Origin: Mycobacterium kiyosense
Lineage (GTDB): Bacteria; Actinomycetota; Actinomycetes; Mycobacteriales; Mycobacteriaceae
Direction of reading: 5' to 3'
DNA length: 64,000 nucleotides
Assembly (NCBI GenBank): GCA_021654635.1
Contig: AP025179.1
Coordinates: 682,001-746,000, forward strand
Shown: piece by piece, positions 10,043-21,568 of the stretch
Layout: every line of letters begins with the position of its first letter
Numbering within the stretch: the first letter of the stretch is position 1
Notes under the pieces: model-generated
What the model was told of the DNA's origin: nothing
Seen by the model: the letters and a program-made list of their open reading frames with translations, nothing else
Database searches by the model: none
Position numbers and translations under genes: made by a program

Positions 10043-10682
10043 GGTTGTCTCCTGTTGCGGGGTGGTGGGCCGACGTCGAGCACGGCGTGCACGGCCGCGC
10101 GCAGATGCGCGCGGGCTGTCTTGCTGTTCAACCGATTACGGCTGAGCAGGATCGCGGTGGGAAGGTCGACTATGCATTCGGTGATGGTGTCGACCGCCTC
10201 GGCGTCCTTGCGGTCCCATAGCCTGACGGCGAGGCGGATCATCAGGTCAATCAGCTGGCCCTCGAGTTCTTCGATCGCACTGAGGGTTTCACCGGGCAGA
10301 TCTATGTCCACCAAATCGGCGCGGGGCAGGGTCAACAGAAGACGGCCGGAGTTCGGATGGTGACTGACGAATTCCGCGGGCGCGTCCGCGGCGGCCAGCG
10401 CGGCCTTGACGCCGGCGTCTTGGGCGCGCGTCGACAGTGCGTCATCCACCAAGGCGGTTTGTGCGTCCCGGAATCGGCGGGCCGCCCGCAGCCATGCCTG
10501 CGCCAGCATCCGGCCCGCGACCCGAAGCTGTGGTACAGCGCGCCGTTGGAGACACCGACCGTCGTGCTGATCGCGCGGATGGTCACCGCTGCTGGGCCGG
10601 GGCTGACAGCCAGTGCCGCCACGGCATCGAGAACCCGATCGAGCTCATGGACGCGGGGTTGAGCTGCGCTGCGACGAATCAC
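10039..10682 (-). pseudogene. TetR-family transcriptional regulator, one frame break
   Basis: The N-terminal frame (from ATG 10682) has the TetR helix-turn-helix: TIRAISTTVGVSNGALYHSF. The ligand-binding part (LAQAWLRAARRFRDAQTALV to the end) is in another frame. One missing base at 10510-10511 would give RAGMLAQAWL and a ~214-aa protein. It overlaps the DUF1275 gene upstream (38 nt) and shares ATGA with the downstream enoyl-CoA hydratase, suggesting a three-gene leftward unit. The regulator probably controls this unit in response to an acyl-CoA-type ligand; that is inference from context. Confidence 0.75.
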
Positions 10683-11397
10683 TGCGCTGGCGACGCTGGC
10701 GGGCGAGCGCCAAATTGGCGCTGCCCACCATCAGGCAGATCCCGGCCGGAACGATCAGCGCATACCCGTCGAACTTCGCCCCCGCCACCAAGCCGCCCAC
10801 CGCACCGGTGATGAACAGCAACAGCGTCGCGGCCAGGACCGCAGCCTTCCACTTGTCGAATCCGTGCTGGCGGCTGCGGCCGAGCATCAACCCCAGGTCG
10901 GTGACCGTGCCGGTGAAGTGCGTGGTGCGGACGGCCATCTCGCGGAAGCTCGAGGTCAACCCGTTCTGCATGCCCAGCGCGGCTGCCGCGAAGAGTGCTT
11001 GCACCGCGGTTTCCTCGATCCCGAACAGAGCGATCTGGGTCTTGTCCGCGGTCACGCCCGCCGCGGCAGCAAGCAGGAGTACCGCCTCAAGGGTCAGCAC
11101 CGTGGCGTGGCGAGTTCCCAGTGGCGTTCGGGGGGACACCAGCACGGACCCGGAAATGGCCGCTCCGATGAGGAATCCGAGCAGGATCGCCCCGAGCACA
11201 TGGCTCTCGTAACGCCACGGATGGGCGGTGTCCATGCCGATCTGGGTTGTGACGCCGGTCAGGTTCCCTACCGGAACCGCCAACGTCAAAATGGCCACCG
11301 CATTTACCCAGCCCGCGGTCAGCGCCAGGACGGCGCTGTAGACGAGAATGCGCGCCGGCGCCGACAAGCCACGCATGCCGCGATCCCGCAGCCCCAT
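10645..11397 (-). CDS. DUF1275 (YoaK-like) membrane protein
   Basis: A 250-aa protein with about six transmembrane helices. Family features include GWVNAVAILTLAVPVGNLTGVTTQIG near the N-terminus, and LGMQNGLTSSFREMAVRTTHFTGT, which matches the conserved QNG...V.TTH.TG segment of DUF1275. Members are inner-membrane proteins of unknown function. The 3' end overlaps the TetR gene start. It is divergent from the DJ-1/PfpI gene across a ~220-bp gap. Confidence 0.8.
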   Translation of the reverse strand: MGLRDRGMRGLSAPARILVYSAVLALTAGWVNAVAILTLAVPVGNLTGVTTQIGMDTAHPWRYESHVLGAILLGFLIGAAISGSVLVSPRTPLGTRHATVLTLEAVLLLAAAAGVTADKTQIALFGIEETAVQALFAAAALGMQNGLTSSFREMAVRTTHFTGTVTDLGLMLGRSRQHGFDKWKAAVLAATLLLFITGAVGGLVAGAKFDGYALIVPAGICLMVGSANLALARQRRQRSDSSQRSSTPRP

Positions 11398-11620
11398 GCC
11401 AACCCCACTCTCGGCGTTCGAGTTCGCCGACCCCGCAGCTATCTAAACAGCAGTCCAGCGGGTAATTCCGTGCTTCTGGTCGTCTTCATAGAGACGCACG
11501 AGCAGCTCCGCCGGCATCGGAGTGGCTGCGCACTGCCCGCGCAGGCTCGGCGATCGCCGACGCGGCGGCAGAGTTGGCCGGCGGGTGGCGTTCTTCAGCC
11601 GCCGCCAGGATTGTTGAAGA

Positions 11621-12310
11621 ATGACCAAACGCATCCTGCATGTCGTCAGCAATGTCGCCCACTACGCGGATCCCGCCGAGCCGACCGGTCTGTGGCTCTC
11701 CGAGTTGACCCACGCCTACCACGTCTTCGCCGACGCAGGCTACGAGCAGAAGATCGCCAGCCCGAAGGGCGGCCGATCACCGCTCGAGCCGCGTTCGCTG
11801 AAGTTTCCGTACTACGACAAGACCGCGAAAGCGTGGCGCGCCGACGACGCCAGGATGGAACTGTTGGCCAACACCGCCTCTGCCGAGCAGATCGACTCGT
11901 CGGACTTCGATGCGATCTACTTCACCGGCGGCCACGCAGTGATGTTTGACTTCCCCGACAGCGAAGGTCTGCAGCGCATCACCCGGGAGATCTTCGAGCG
12001 CGGCGGAGTGGTGTCGTCGGTGTGTCACGGCTACTGCGGCCTGCTCAACACCAAACTGTCGGACGGATCGCTGCTGGTCGCCGGCCGCAAACTGACCGGG
12101 TTCGCCTGGGTGGAGGAAATCCTGGCCCGGGTCACCAAGTTGGTGCCCTACAACGCCGAAGAGGAAATGAAGAAGCGCGGCGCGCGGTATGAAAAGGGGC
12201 TGGTCCCCTTCCTGTCCCACGTCGTCGTCGACGGAAAACTGGTGACGGGACAAAACCCTCGCTCCGCCAAGGCGACGGCCAAGAAGGTCGTCTCCGTACT
12301 GCAGGGCTGA
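11621..12310 (+). CDS. DJ-1/PfpI family protein (class I glutamine amidotransferase-like)
   Basis: A 229-aa protein. It has FDAIYFTGGHAVMFDF and the nucleophile-elbow SSVCHGYCGLL, with the predicted reactive Cys near residue 128 next to His. This is typical of the Hsp31/glyoxalase III branch of the DJ-1/PfpI superfamily. Members detoxify methylglyoxal or act as holding chaperones or deglycases, and the exact activity cannot be told here. It lies just upstream of the HspR-controlled dnaK operon on the same strand, with ~190 bp between, so it has its own promoter. Confidence 0.8.
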   Translation: MTKRILHVVSNVAHYADPAEPTGLWLSELTHAYHVFADAGYEQKIASPKGGRSPLEPRSLKFPYYDKTAKAWRADDARMELLANTASAEQIDSSDFDAIYFTGGHAVMFDFPDSEGLQRITREIFERGGVVSSVCHGYCGLLNTKLSDGSLLVAGRKLTGFAWVEEILARVTKLVPYNAEEEMKKRGARYEKGLVPFLSHVVVDGKLVTGQNPRSAKATAKKVVSVLQG

Positions 12311-12380
12311 GCTGCAGGTAAGGGATGATGCGTGACCCGGGGAACAAACCCCGCCACGCTGCCGTTAGCATGATCGACAA

Positions 12381-12401
12381 GTTGAGTGCATCGGACTCAA
12401 G
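12381..12401 (+). promoter_or_regulatory. HAIR element (HspR operator) upstream of dnaK
   Basis: Arms GTTGAGT and ACTCAAG are separated by 7 nt. The HspR-associated inverted repeat consensus is CTTGAGT-N7-ACTCAAG, so 13 of 14 arm bases match. It lies ~98 bp before the dnaK start. The last gene of this operon encodes HspR, giving the usual autorepression loop with DnaK as corepressor. Confidence 0.85.
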
Positions 12402-12498
12402 TCTCGGTTGACAGCCAAGCGTCGCCGGAGCAGGCTTGAGCGGGGTTCACTCAGCATAGTGCAGTAAACGAAGCTCAAGATATTCAGGAGGAATCACC

Positions 12499-14370
<1,872 letters not shown>

Positions 14371-14419
14371 CCGCGCGCCGCGACGATGCAGAGCGAAGCG
14401 ATGAGGAGGAGCGGCGCCA
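14371..14419 (+). repeat. MIRU-like interspersed repeat between dnaK and grpE
   Basis: The 49 bp between the dnaK stop and grpE start contain gccgcgacgatgcagagcg followed by aagcgatgaggaggagcggcgcc, the known core of mycobacterial interspersed repetitive units. As in other MIRUs, it sits exactly between a TGA and an ATG in an operon. Its gaggagg provides the grpE ribosome binding site. It is read through in the operon mRNA. Confidence 0.75.
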
Positions 14420-15046
14420 ATGACCGACGGGAATCAGCAACAGGAACCGGTGACGGTCACCGACAAACGGCGGATCGACCCCGAGACTGGTGAAGTGCGG
14501 CACGACCTTCCCGGCGCTGGTTCAGCGTCGGGAGGGCCGTTCGCCGGCGAATCGCCGGAAGAGGCCGGCAAGGCCGCCGAACTGCTCGGCGACCTACAGC
14601 GGGTGCAAGCCGACTTCGCCAACTATCGCAAGCGGGCGCTGCGCGACCAGCAGGTCGCGGCCGACCGGGCCAAGGCTAACGTGGTCAGCCAATTGCTGGG
14701 CGTGCTCGACGATCTCGAGCGGGCACGCAAGCACGGCGACCTGGAGTCGGGGCCGATGAAATCGGTCGCGGACAAGCTGACGAACGTGCTGACCGGGCTC
14801 GGGCTGACGGCATTCGGTGTCGAGGGCGAGGATTTCGACCCCGCCCTGCACGAGGCCGTGCAGCACGAAGGCGACGGCGGCCCGGGCTCCAAGCCGGTGA
14901 TCGGCACCGTCATGCGGCAGGGCTACCAGCTCGGCGAGCAGGTGCTGCGGCACGCGATGGTCGGAGTGGTCGACACGGTCGCCGGCGAGACCGGCGAAAC
15001 CGGGCCGGGCGACACGAGTGATAACGCCGACGACTCCGGTGACTAG
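14420..15046 (+). CDS. grpE: Nucleotide exchange factor GrpE
   Basis: A 208-aa protein. The acidic, low-complexity N-terminus is followed by a long coiled coil ([24 protein letters not shown]) and the C-terminal beta domain with [12 protein letters not shown] and [24 protein letters not shown], the GrpE signature. It releases ADP from DnaK. It is somewhat shorter than M. tuberculosis GrpE (235 aa), mainly in the tails. It lies between dnaK and dnaJ1 in the heat-shock operon. Confidence 0.97.
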   Translation: MTDGNQQQEPVTVTDKRRIDPETGEVRHDLPGAGSASGGPFAGESPEEAGKAAELLGDLQRVQADFANYRKRALRDQQVAADRAKANVVSQLLGVLDDLERARKHGDLESGPMKSVADKLTNVLTGLGLTAFGVEGEDFDPALHEAVQHEGDGGPGSKPVIGTVMRQGYQLGEQVLRHAMVGVVDTVAGETGETGPGDTSDNADDSGD

Positions 15047-15069
15047 GACACACAATCAACGAGAGAGCT

Positions 15070-15079
15070 AAGGAGGTGA
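15070..15079 (+). promoter_or_regulatory. Perfect Shine-Dalgarno for dnaJ1
   Basis: The sequence aaggaggtga is fully complementary to the 16S rRNA 3' end and sits 6 nt before the dnaJ1 ATG. Such a complete match is uncommon in this window and fixes the start. Confidence 0.8.
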
Positions 15080-15085
15080 CGCGAT

Positions 15086-16258
15086 ATGGCCCAGCGTGAA
15101 TGGGTCGAGAAGGACTTCTACAAGGAGCTCGGCGTCTCCTCTGATGCCAGCGCCAAAGAGATCAAGACGGCGTACCGCAAGCTGGCTTCCGATCTGCATC
15201 CGGATAAGAACCCCGCCGGAGCCGACCGGTTCAAGGCAGTGTCCGAGGCGTACAGCGTCTTGTCTGATGAGGCCAAGCGCAAGGAGTACGACGAGACCCG
15301 CCGGCTGTTCGCCGGCGGTGGTTTCGGTGGCGGCCGCCGCTTCGACACGGGCGGCTTCGGCGGTTTCGGCGGTGGCGGCGACGGTGCCGAGTTCAACCTC
15401 AACGACTTGTTCGAGGCGGCTGGGCGGTCCGGCGGCGCCAACATCGGCGACCTGTTCGGCGGCTTGTTCGGGCGCGGCGGTAGTCAGCGTCCCAGCCGGC
15501 CGCGCCGCGGCAACGACTTGGAGACCGAGACGGAAGTGGATTTCGTCGAGGCCGCTAAAGGCGTCGCGATGCCGCTGCGGCTGACCAGCCCGGCTCCGTG
15601 CACCAACTGTCACGGCAGCGGCGCACGCCCGGGCACCAGCCCCAAGGTATGCCCCAACTGCAACGGCGCCGGCGTGATCAACCGCAACCAGGGCGCGTTC
15701 GGTTTCTCCGAACCCTGCACCGAGTGCCGTGGCAGCGGCTCGATCATCGAGCACCCCTGCGAGGAGTGCAAAGGCACCGGCGTCACCACCCGCACCCGCA
15801 CCATCAACGTGCGGATCCCGCCGGGGGTGGAGGACGGACAGCGGATCAGGCTGGCCGGCCAGGGCGAGGCCGGGTTGCGGGGGGCCCCGTCGGGAGATCT
15901 GTACGTGACCGTGCACGTGCGTCCGGACAAGGTGTTCGGCCGCGACGGCGACGACCTCACCGTGACCGTGCCCGTCAGCTTCACCGAATTGGCTTTGGGC
16001 TCAACGCTTTCGGTGCCCACGCTGGACGGCAAGGTCGGAGTCCGGGTGCCCAAAGGCACCGCCGACGGCCGCATCCTGCGGGTGCGCGGACGTGGGGTGC
16101 CCAAGCGCAGCGGCGGTGCCGGCGACCTGCTGGTCACCGTCAAGGTGGCGGTGCCCCCGAACGTGGAAGGTGCCGCCCAGGAGGCGCTGGAAGCCTACGC
16201 CGAGGCCGAGCGGGCCAGCGGGTTCGACCCGCGGGCAGGTTGGGCGGGTAACCGCTGA
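15086..16258 (+). CDS. dnaJ1: Chaperone DnaJ1 (Hsp40)
   Basis: A 390-aa class I J-protein. The J domain holds the HPD motif (LHPDKNPAG, ~residue 35). A Gly/Phe-rich region follows ([20 protein letters not shown]). The zinc domain has four CxxCxGxG repeats: [24 protein letters not shown] and CEECKGTG. The C-terminal substrate domains end at RAGWAGNR. It delivers clients to DnaK and stimulates its ATPase. The stop overlaps the hspR start by one base (TGATG). Confidence 0.97.
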   Translation: MAQREWVEKDFYKELGVSSDASAKEIKTAYRKLASDLHPDKNPAGADRFKAVSEAYSVLSDEAKRKEYDETRRLFAGGGFGGGRRFDTGGFGGFGGGGDGAEFNLNDLFEAAGRSGGANIGDLFGGLFGRGGSQRPSRPRRGNDLETETEVDFVEAAKGVAMPLRLTSPAPCTNCHGSGARPGTSPKVCPNCNGAGVINRNQGAFGFSEPCTECRGSGSIIEHPCEECKGTGVTTRTRTINVRIPPGVEDGQRIRLAGQGEAGLRGAPSGDLYVTVHVRPDKVFGRDGDDLTVTVPVSFTELALGSTLSVPTLDGKVGVRVPKGTADGRILRVRGRGVPKRSGGAGDLLVTVKVAVPPNVEGAAQEALEAYAEAERASGFDPRAGWAGNR

Positions 16259-16641
16259 TGGCTCCGATGTCCAACAACAACGAGGAATCGCGGACGTTCC
16301 TGATCTCGGTGGCCGCCGAGCTGGCCGGTATGCATGCGCAGACGCTGCGCACCTACGACCGGCTCGGCCTGGTCCGCCCGCAGCGCACCCCCGGCGGTGG
16401 GCGCCGGTATTCCGAGCATGACGTCAACTTGCTGCGTGAGGTGCAGCGACTGTCGCAGGACGAAGGCGTGAACCTGGCCGGCATCAAACGCATCATCGAG
16501 CTGACCAATCACGTCGAGGCGCTGCAGTCCCGGCTCAAGGAGATGTCGGAGGAGCTGGCCAGGCTGCGGGCCGGTCAGCGCCGCGAACTTGCGGTGGTGC
16601 CGAAGAACACCGCCCTGGTCGTCTGGCAACCGCGCCGATAA
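16258..16641 (+). CDS. hspR: Heat-shock repressor HspR (MerR family)
   Basis: A 127-aa MerR-type regulator. The winged helix-turn-helix holds FLISVAAELAGMHAQTLRTY and the wing GGGRRYSEHDVNLL, followed by a short helical C-terminus. It represses the dnaK operon and clpB by binding HAIR sites, with DnaK as corepressor. Both HAIR sites are present in this window (12381 and 18811). It is translationally coupled to dnaJ1. Length matches M. tuberculosis HspR (126 aa). ATG 16258 is preferred; a second ATG lies at 16267. Confidence 0.97.
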   Translation: MAPMSNNNEESRTFLISVAAELAGMHAQTLRTYDRLGLVRPQRTPGGGRRYSEHDVNLLREVQRLSQDEGVNLAGIKRIIELTNHVEALQSRLKEMSEELARLRAGQRRELAVVPKNTALVVWQPRR

Positions 16642-16661
16642 TCCGGCCGGCGCCATCCGTG

Positions 16662-17546
16662 TCAGACGCGGATGGAGAAGACCGCTTCGGCCGGCTCGCC
16701 CGGACGGGCGCAGCGGTAGCCGGAGCGGCGCAGTGCGTCGGTCGGGGCGGCCATCGGCTCGAAGCACACCACGTCCTCACCCGGCGGCGCGAAGATCTGC
16801 GCCGCCGGGTAGCCGCGGTCGAAACACACTTCCAGTCGACGATCCCCGCCGCGCACCGCGAACACCGACCCCTCGGCAACCTGATCGTAGGCGTCGTCGA
16901 AACTGTTGTCGCCCAACCGTTCTGAGCGGGCGGTCTGCTCAGTGGTGCGGCCGGTCGGCAGGCCGTGCTGGTCAAGAGACAGGTGCCGCAGCGCCGGTGT
17001 CTCGATGACCCAGTCTGCGCGCTCGGTACCCGGCAGCTGAAGGTAGGGGTGATACCCGAAGCACAGCGGCACGGCGCGCTCCGCCGTCGCCGTCACGGTG
17101 GTGCACACCGTCAGGGTCCGCTGCGCGAGCCTGACGTTCACGGTCAGCAGGTGCGGGAAGGGAAAGCTGGCCAGCAGCCGCGGATCGGCACCGAAATCCA
17201 CTTCGGCGGTCAGTTCATTCTCCGATTCGGCTGTCACGCGCCAGCCCGGGTACGCGGCCAGTACGCCGTGAATGGGCAGTCCGGCGGGGTCGGTCCGCAC
17301 CCCGTTGGCGCCGGGCGTCAGCGTCACCGTCACGTTCTCGGCAGTAAAAGTGTTGCCGCCCAAGCGATTTGCCCACGGATACAGGATGGGGATGCCCATC
17401 GTCTTGCCCGCGCTCAGGTAGGCGTCTAGGCCGCGTCGCTGGCCGAGCAGTTCGACCCCGGCATCCTGCAGTGACGTGCCGATCATGCCGGCCTCGGGCA
17501 CGAACTGCGCCGTGACCGGCGGGTCGCTCACGGTGATGACGCGCAC
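16662..17546 (-). CDS. Aldose 1-epimerase (galactose mutarotase-like)
   Basis: A 294-aa protein of the galactose mutarotase-like fold. Substrate-site residues are visible: NRLGG near residue 60, the catalytic His in CFGYHPYLQLPG (~residue 166), DDAYDQ, and the general-base Glu in VVCFEPMAAPTDAL near the C-terminus. It interconverts alpha and beta anomers of hexoses or related sugar phosphates. It is convergent with hspR (20 nt between stops) and just downstream of the flavohaemoglobin. The physiological sugar cannot be told. Confidence 0.85.
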   Translation of the reverse strand: MRVITVSDPPVTAQFVPEAGMIGTSLQDAGVELLGQRRGLDAYLSAGKTMGIPILYPWANRLGGNTFTAENVTVTLTPGANGVRTDPAGLPIHGVLAAYPGWRVTAESENELTAEVDFGADPRLLASFPFPHLLTVNVRLAQRTLTVCTTVTATAERAVPLCFGYHPYLQLPGTERADWVIETPALRHLSLDQHGLPTGRTTEQTARSERLGDNSFDDAYDQVAEGSVFAVRGGDRRLEVCFDRGYPAAQIFAPPGEDVVCFEPMAAPTDALRRSGYRCARPGEPAEAVFSIRV

Positions 17547-17562
17547 CGGGCCAGCCTAGCCT

Positions 17563-18719
17563 TCAGCGCGACAACGGATCGTGCTGAATGCGTTCCGGGG
17601 GGGCGCCTTTGGCCATCAGGGCGGCCTTGGTCGCCTGCACCATCGCCGGTCCGCCGCAGATCAGGATCTGCCGGTCACCCCAGCTGCCGTACCGGGCGAC
17701 GACGTCGGGCAGCCGTCCGGTTTGGCGCACGTGCAGTCCGCGGGGCGGGGACACGTCGGGGTAGTCGGCGGCCCAGGACGGGTCGCTGTTGTACTCCGAT
17801 ACCGGCGACACCGACAGCCAGGGGTTGTGTGCCGCGATCTGCCACAGGGTCCGCAGGTCGTAGAGCTCGCACGGGTAACGCGCGCCGAAGAACAGGTGCA
17901 CCCGCGGATTCTCGGCGAAGCGACTGAGATCCATGATCAGGGCTCGCAGCGGCGCCAGGCCGGTGCTGCCGGCGACCATCAGCACGTCGTCGCCGTCGCG
18001 GTCGACGTGGAAGCCGCCGTGTGGACTCGACAACCGCCACCGGTCGCCGGGCCGCGTTTCGGTGACGACGGCGTTGCTGACCAGTCCGCCCGGCACCACC
18101 CGCACGTGGAACTCGATGCCGCGCGGGTCGGCGGGGATTGCGGGGGACAGGTAGCGCCAGCGGCGGGGCACTGCGGGACATGCACGTTGACGTACTGCCC
18201 GGGGTGATAGTCCAGGGGGCGGTCCAGGCGCAGCCGGACCACCGCGAGATCGCGCGACACCCGGGTGTGCTCGACGACGGTGCCGTCCCACCAGGCGGGC
18301 GAGTCGTCGGAATCCGCCGCCCCGCTCATCACCCCGACGAACAGGTTCAGCGACTGCTCGGCCGCCGCGGCAACGGCATCGGTCCAGGCGCCGGCCAGGT
18401 GAGCGCGCAGTGTTGCGTACAGTGCCCGGCGCAGCGTCTGGTAGTGCGCCGGCCGCACCCCGTATTTGCGGTGGTCGCGACCCAGCTGCGCCAGGAAGGC
18501 CACCGGCTGCTCGGCGCGCTGATCGACCAGCTCGCCGTAGAGCCAATGCATCGCGTGCGCGAAAGCGGCTCGCTGGCTGTGCATTTCGGGTGGGAACAGG
18601 TCGCGCACCGAGGTGTCGATGGCGAACCAGTGGGTGTAGAAGCGGTGCACCAGTTCTTGGTCCTCGGGGCCGAAGGCGTCGCGCAGCACCTGCAACGCAT
18701 GCCGATCCTCGAGGCTCAC
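17563..18719 (-). pseudogene. Flavohaemoglobin-type oxidoreductase (Rv0385-like), one frame break
   Basis: GTG 18719 starts a globin domain (VSLEDRHALQVLRDAF; haem region around RDHRKYGVRPAHYQTL). It leads to the FAD domain (DYHPGQYVNVHVP, then RRWRYLSPA) and the NAD(P)H domain (GSTGLAPLRALI and ILICGGPAMVQATKAAL). One C is missing on the coding strand at 18165-18168, which splits globin/FAD from the rest. Restored length is ~386 aa, like M. tuberculosis Rv0385, a type II flavohaemoglobin. Such proteins join a haem globin to a flavin reductase. The FAD motif RYLS differs slightly from the usual RxYS. It is divergent from clpB. Confidence 0.8.
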
Positions 18720-18810
18720 GGACGCCGATTCTAGGCCGGGCCGCTGGGCCGCGGGCGCGCGCCGACAGCGGAGAGCCAGGTCGGGGGCAGGCCCCGGCGA
18801 ACCGGCGGAA

Positions 18811-18831
18811 GTTGAGCGGAATAGACTCAAC
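18811..18831 (+). promoter_or_regulatory. HAIR-like HspR operator upstream of clpB
   Basis: Arms GTTGAGC and ACTCAAC flank a 7-nt spacer, 11 of 14 matches to CTTGAGT-N7-ACTCAAG. A -35-like TTGACG begins 2 nt after it (18833). It lies ~57 bp before clpB, as expected for an HspR target in actinobacteria. Confidence 0.75.
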
Positions 18832-18887
18832 CTTGACGCGGTTCTACAACGCGACAAGATTTTATTAGCTACTAGAACGGAGGTGTC

Positions 18888-21434
18888 GTGGACTCTTTCA
18901 ACCCGACAACCAAGACCCAGGCGGCTCTGACGTCGGCGCTGCAGGCGGCATCAGCCGCGGGCAACCCCGAGATCCGGCCCGCTCATCTGCTGATGGCGCT
19001 GCTGACGCAAAACGACGGCATCGCCGTGCCGCTGCTGGAAGCTGTCGGGGTCGAGCCCGCCACTATCCGCACCGAGAACCAGCGCCTGCTGGAGCGGTTG
19101 CCCCAGATCAGCGGCTCCAGCTCGCAGCCTCAGCTGTCCCGGGAGTCGCTGGCGGCGATCACCACCGCACAGCAGCTGGCCACCGAGATGGACGACGAGT
19201 TCGTCTCCACCGAGCACCTGATGGTCGGGCTGGCCACCGGTGACTCCGAGGTCGCCAAGCTGCTCACCGGCCACGGCGCCTCCCCGCAGGCGCTGCGGGA
19301 TGCGTTCGTCAAGGTGCGCGGCAGCGCCCGCGTCACCAGCGCCGACCCCGAGGCCACCTACCAGGCGCTGGAAAAGTACTCCACCGACCTGACGGCCCGC
19401 GCCCGGGAGGGCAAGCTCGACCCGGTCATCGGGCGCGACAACGAGATTCGGCGGGTGGTGCAGGTGCTGTCCCGGCGCACCAAGAACAACCCGGTGCTCA
19501 TCGGCGAACCCGGCGTCGGCAAGACCGCGATCGTGGAAGGCCTGGCCCAGCGGATCGTGGCCGGCGACGTGCCGGACAGCCTGCGCGACAAGACCGTCGT
19601 CTCCCTCGACATGGGCTCGATGGTCGCCGGCGCCAAGTACCGCGGTGAGTTCGAGGAACGGCTCAAGGCCGTGCTCGACGACATCAAGAACTCGGCCGGG
19701 CAGATCATCACGTTCATCGACGAACTGCACACCATCGTCGGCGCCGGCGCGACCGGCGAGGGCGCGATGGACGCCGGCAACATGATCAAGCCGATGCTGG
19801 CCCGCGGCGAACTGCGACTCGTCGGCGCCACCACACTCGACGAGTACCGCAAGTACATCGAGAAGGACGCCGCGCTGGAGCGCCGCTTCCAGCAGGTGTT
19901 CGTCGGGGAGCCGTCGGTGGAGGACACCGTCGGCATCCTGCGCGGCCTCAAGGACCGCTACGAGGTGCATCACGGCGTGCGCATCACCGACTCCGCGCTG
20001 GTCGCGGCGGCCACCCTGTCCGACCGCTACATCACCGCGCGGTTCCTGCCGGACAAGGCGATCGACCTGGTGGACGAGGCCGCCAGCCGGTTGAAGATGG
20101 AGATCGACTCCCGGCCCGTCGAGATCGACGAGGTCGAGCGGTTGGTGCGTCGCCTCGAGATCGAGGAAATGGCGCTGTCCAAGGAAGAGGACGCAGCCTC
20201 CAAGGAACGGTTGGAGAAGCTGCGCGCCGAACTGGCCGACCAGAAGGAAAAGCTGGCCGAGCTGACCACCAGGTGGCAGAACGAGAAGCACGCCATCGAC
20301 GCCGTCCGCGAGCTCAAGGAACAGCTGGAGGAGTTGCGCGGCGAGTCCGAGCGCGCCGAACGTGACGGCGACCTGGCCAAGGCCGCCGAGCTGCGCTATG
20401 GCCGTATCCCCGAGGTGGAGAAGAAGCTCGAGGCGGCGGTGCCGCAGGCCGAGGCTCGCGAGAACGTGATGCTCAAGGAAGAGGTCGGTCCCGACGACAT
20501 TGCCGACGTGGTGTCGGCCTGGACCGGCATCCCGGCCGGCCGGCTGCTGGAGGGTGAGACGGCCAAGCTGCTGCGCATGGAGGACGAGCTGGGCAAGCGC
20601 GTCGTCGGGCAGCGCAAGGCCGTGCAAGCGGTGTCCGACGCGGTACGGCGGTCCAGGGCCGGTGTTGCCGACCCGAACCGCCCCACCGGCTCGTTCCTGT
20701 TCCTCGGCCCCACCGGTGTCGGCAAGACGGAGCTGGCAAAAGCGTTGGCGGACTTCCTGTTCGACGACGAACGCGCCATGGTCCGCATCGACATGAGCGA
20801 ATACGGCGAGAAGCACTCGGTGGCCCGGCTGGTCGGGGCGCCGCCCGGTTACATCGGCTACGACCAGGGTGGTCAGCTGACCGAGGCGGTGCGCCGCCGG
20901 CCCTACACCGTGGTGCTGTTCGACGAGGTGGAAAAGGCCCACCCGGACGTGTTCGACGTGCTGCTGCAGGTGCTCGACGAGGGCCGGTTGACCGACGGCC
21001 AAGGCCGCACGGTCGACTTCCGCAACACCATCCTCATCCTGACCTCGAACCTGGGGTCCGGCGGCACCGAGGAGATGGTGATGGCCGCGGTGCGCTCGGC
21101 CTTCAAGCCGGAGTTCATCAACCGCCTCGACGACGTGCTGATCTTCGAGGGACTCAACCCCGAGGAGCTGGTGCAGATCGTCGACATCCAGCTGGCCCAG
21201 CTGGCCAAGCGGCTCGCTCAGCGGCGCCTGCAACTCGAGGTGTCGCTGCCCGCCAAGCAGTGGTTGGCCCAGCGCGGCTTCGACCCGGTATACGGGGCCC
21301 GTCCGCTGCGGCGGCTGGTCCAGCAGGCGATCGGGGACCAGCTGGCCAAGATGCTGCTGGCCGGCGAGGTGCACGACGGCGACGTGGTGCCCGTCAACGT
21401 CAGCGCGGACGGCGACTCGCTGGTCCTGGGCTGA
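18888..21434 (+). CDS. clpB: Disaggregase ClpB
   Basis: An 848-aa Hsp100 protein, the same length as M. tuberculosis ClpB. Order: Clp N-domain (two repeats, ~1-145), AAA-1 with Walker [10 protein letters not shown] and Walker [11 protein letters not shown], the coiled-coil middle domain (~400-520), AAA-2 with GPTGVGKTE and [15 protein letters not shown], and the C-terminal D2 small domain. It extracts proteins from aggregates together with DnaK/DnaJ. GTG start behind GGAGG. It is regulated with the dnaK operon through the upstream HAIR site and followed by a strong hairpin. Confidence 0.98.
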   Translation: MDSFNPTTKTQAALTSALQAASAAGNPEIRPAHLLMALLTQNDGIAVPLLEAVGVEPATIRTENQRLLERLPQISGSSSQPQLSRESLAAITTAQQLATEMDDEFVSTEHLMVGLATGDSEVAKLLTGHGASPQALRDAFVKVRGSARVTSADPEATYQALEKYSTDLTARAREGKLDPVIGRDNEIRRVVQVLSRRTKNNPVLIGEPGVGKTAIVEGLAQRIVAGDVPDSLRDKTVVSLDMGSMVAGAKYRGEFEERLKAVLDDIKNSAGQIITFIDELHTIVGAGATGEGAMDAGNMIKPMLARGELRLVGATTLDEYRKYIEKDAALERRFQQVFVGEPSVEDTVGILRGLKDRYEVHHGVRITDSALVAAATLSDRYITARFLPDKAIDLVDEAASRLKMEIDSRPVEIDEVERLVRRLEIEEMALSKEEDAASKERLEKLRAELADQKEKLAELTTRWQNEKHAIDAVRELKEQLEELRGESERAERDGDLAKAAELRYGRIPEVEKKLEAAVPQAEARENVMLKEEVGPDDIADVVSAWTGIPAGRLLEGETAKLLRMEDELGKRVVGQRKAVQAVSDAVRRSRAGVADPNRPTGSFLFLGPTGVGKTELAKALADFLFDDERAMVRIDMSEYGEKHSVARLVGAPPGYIGYDQGGQLTEAVRRRPYTVVLFDEVEKAHPDVFDVLLQVLDEGRLTDGQGRTVDFRNTILILTSNLGSGGTEEMVMAAVRSAFKPEFINRLDDVLIFEGLNPEELVQIVDIQLAQLAKRLAQRRLQLEVSLPAKQWLAQRGFDPVYGARPLRRLVQQAIGDQLAKMLLAGEVHDGDVVPVNVSADGDSLVLG

Positions 21435-21447
21435 CCCGGACGGGCGG

Positions 21448-21477
21448 ATCCGGGCCGGGGCGTGCCCCGGCCCGGAT
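21448..21477 (+). terminator. Strong GC hairpin after clpB
   Basis: The arms atccgggccggggc and gccccggcccggat are perfect 14-nt complements separated by two bases, 14 nt after the clpB stop. There is no long U-tract, as is normal for mycobacterial intrinsic terminators. It probably ends clpB transcription and also protects against read-through from the convergent enoyl-CoA hydratase gene. Confidence 0.75.
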
Positions 21478-21568
21478 TCTGGCCCGTCGACCGTGAACCC
21501 TGCGCGTCCCACCAGCGCGTCGCGTCGTGAATTCCACAAGTCGGCGGGCAACGGCCTGTCGGGAAGGG

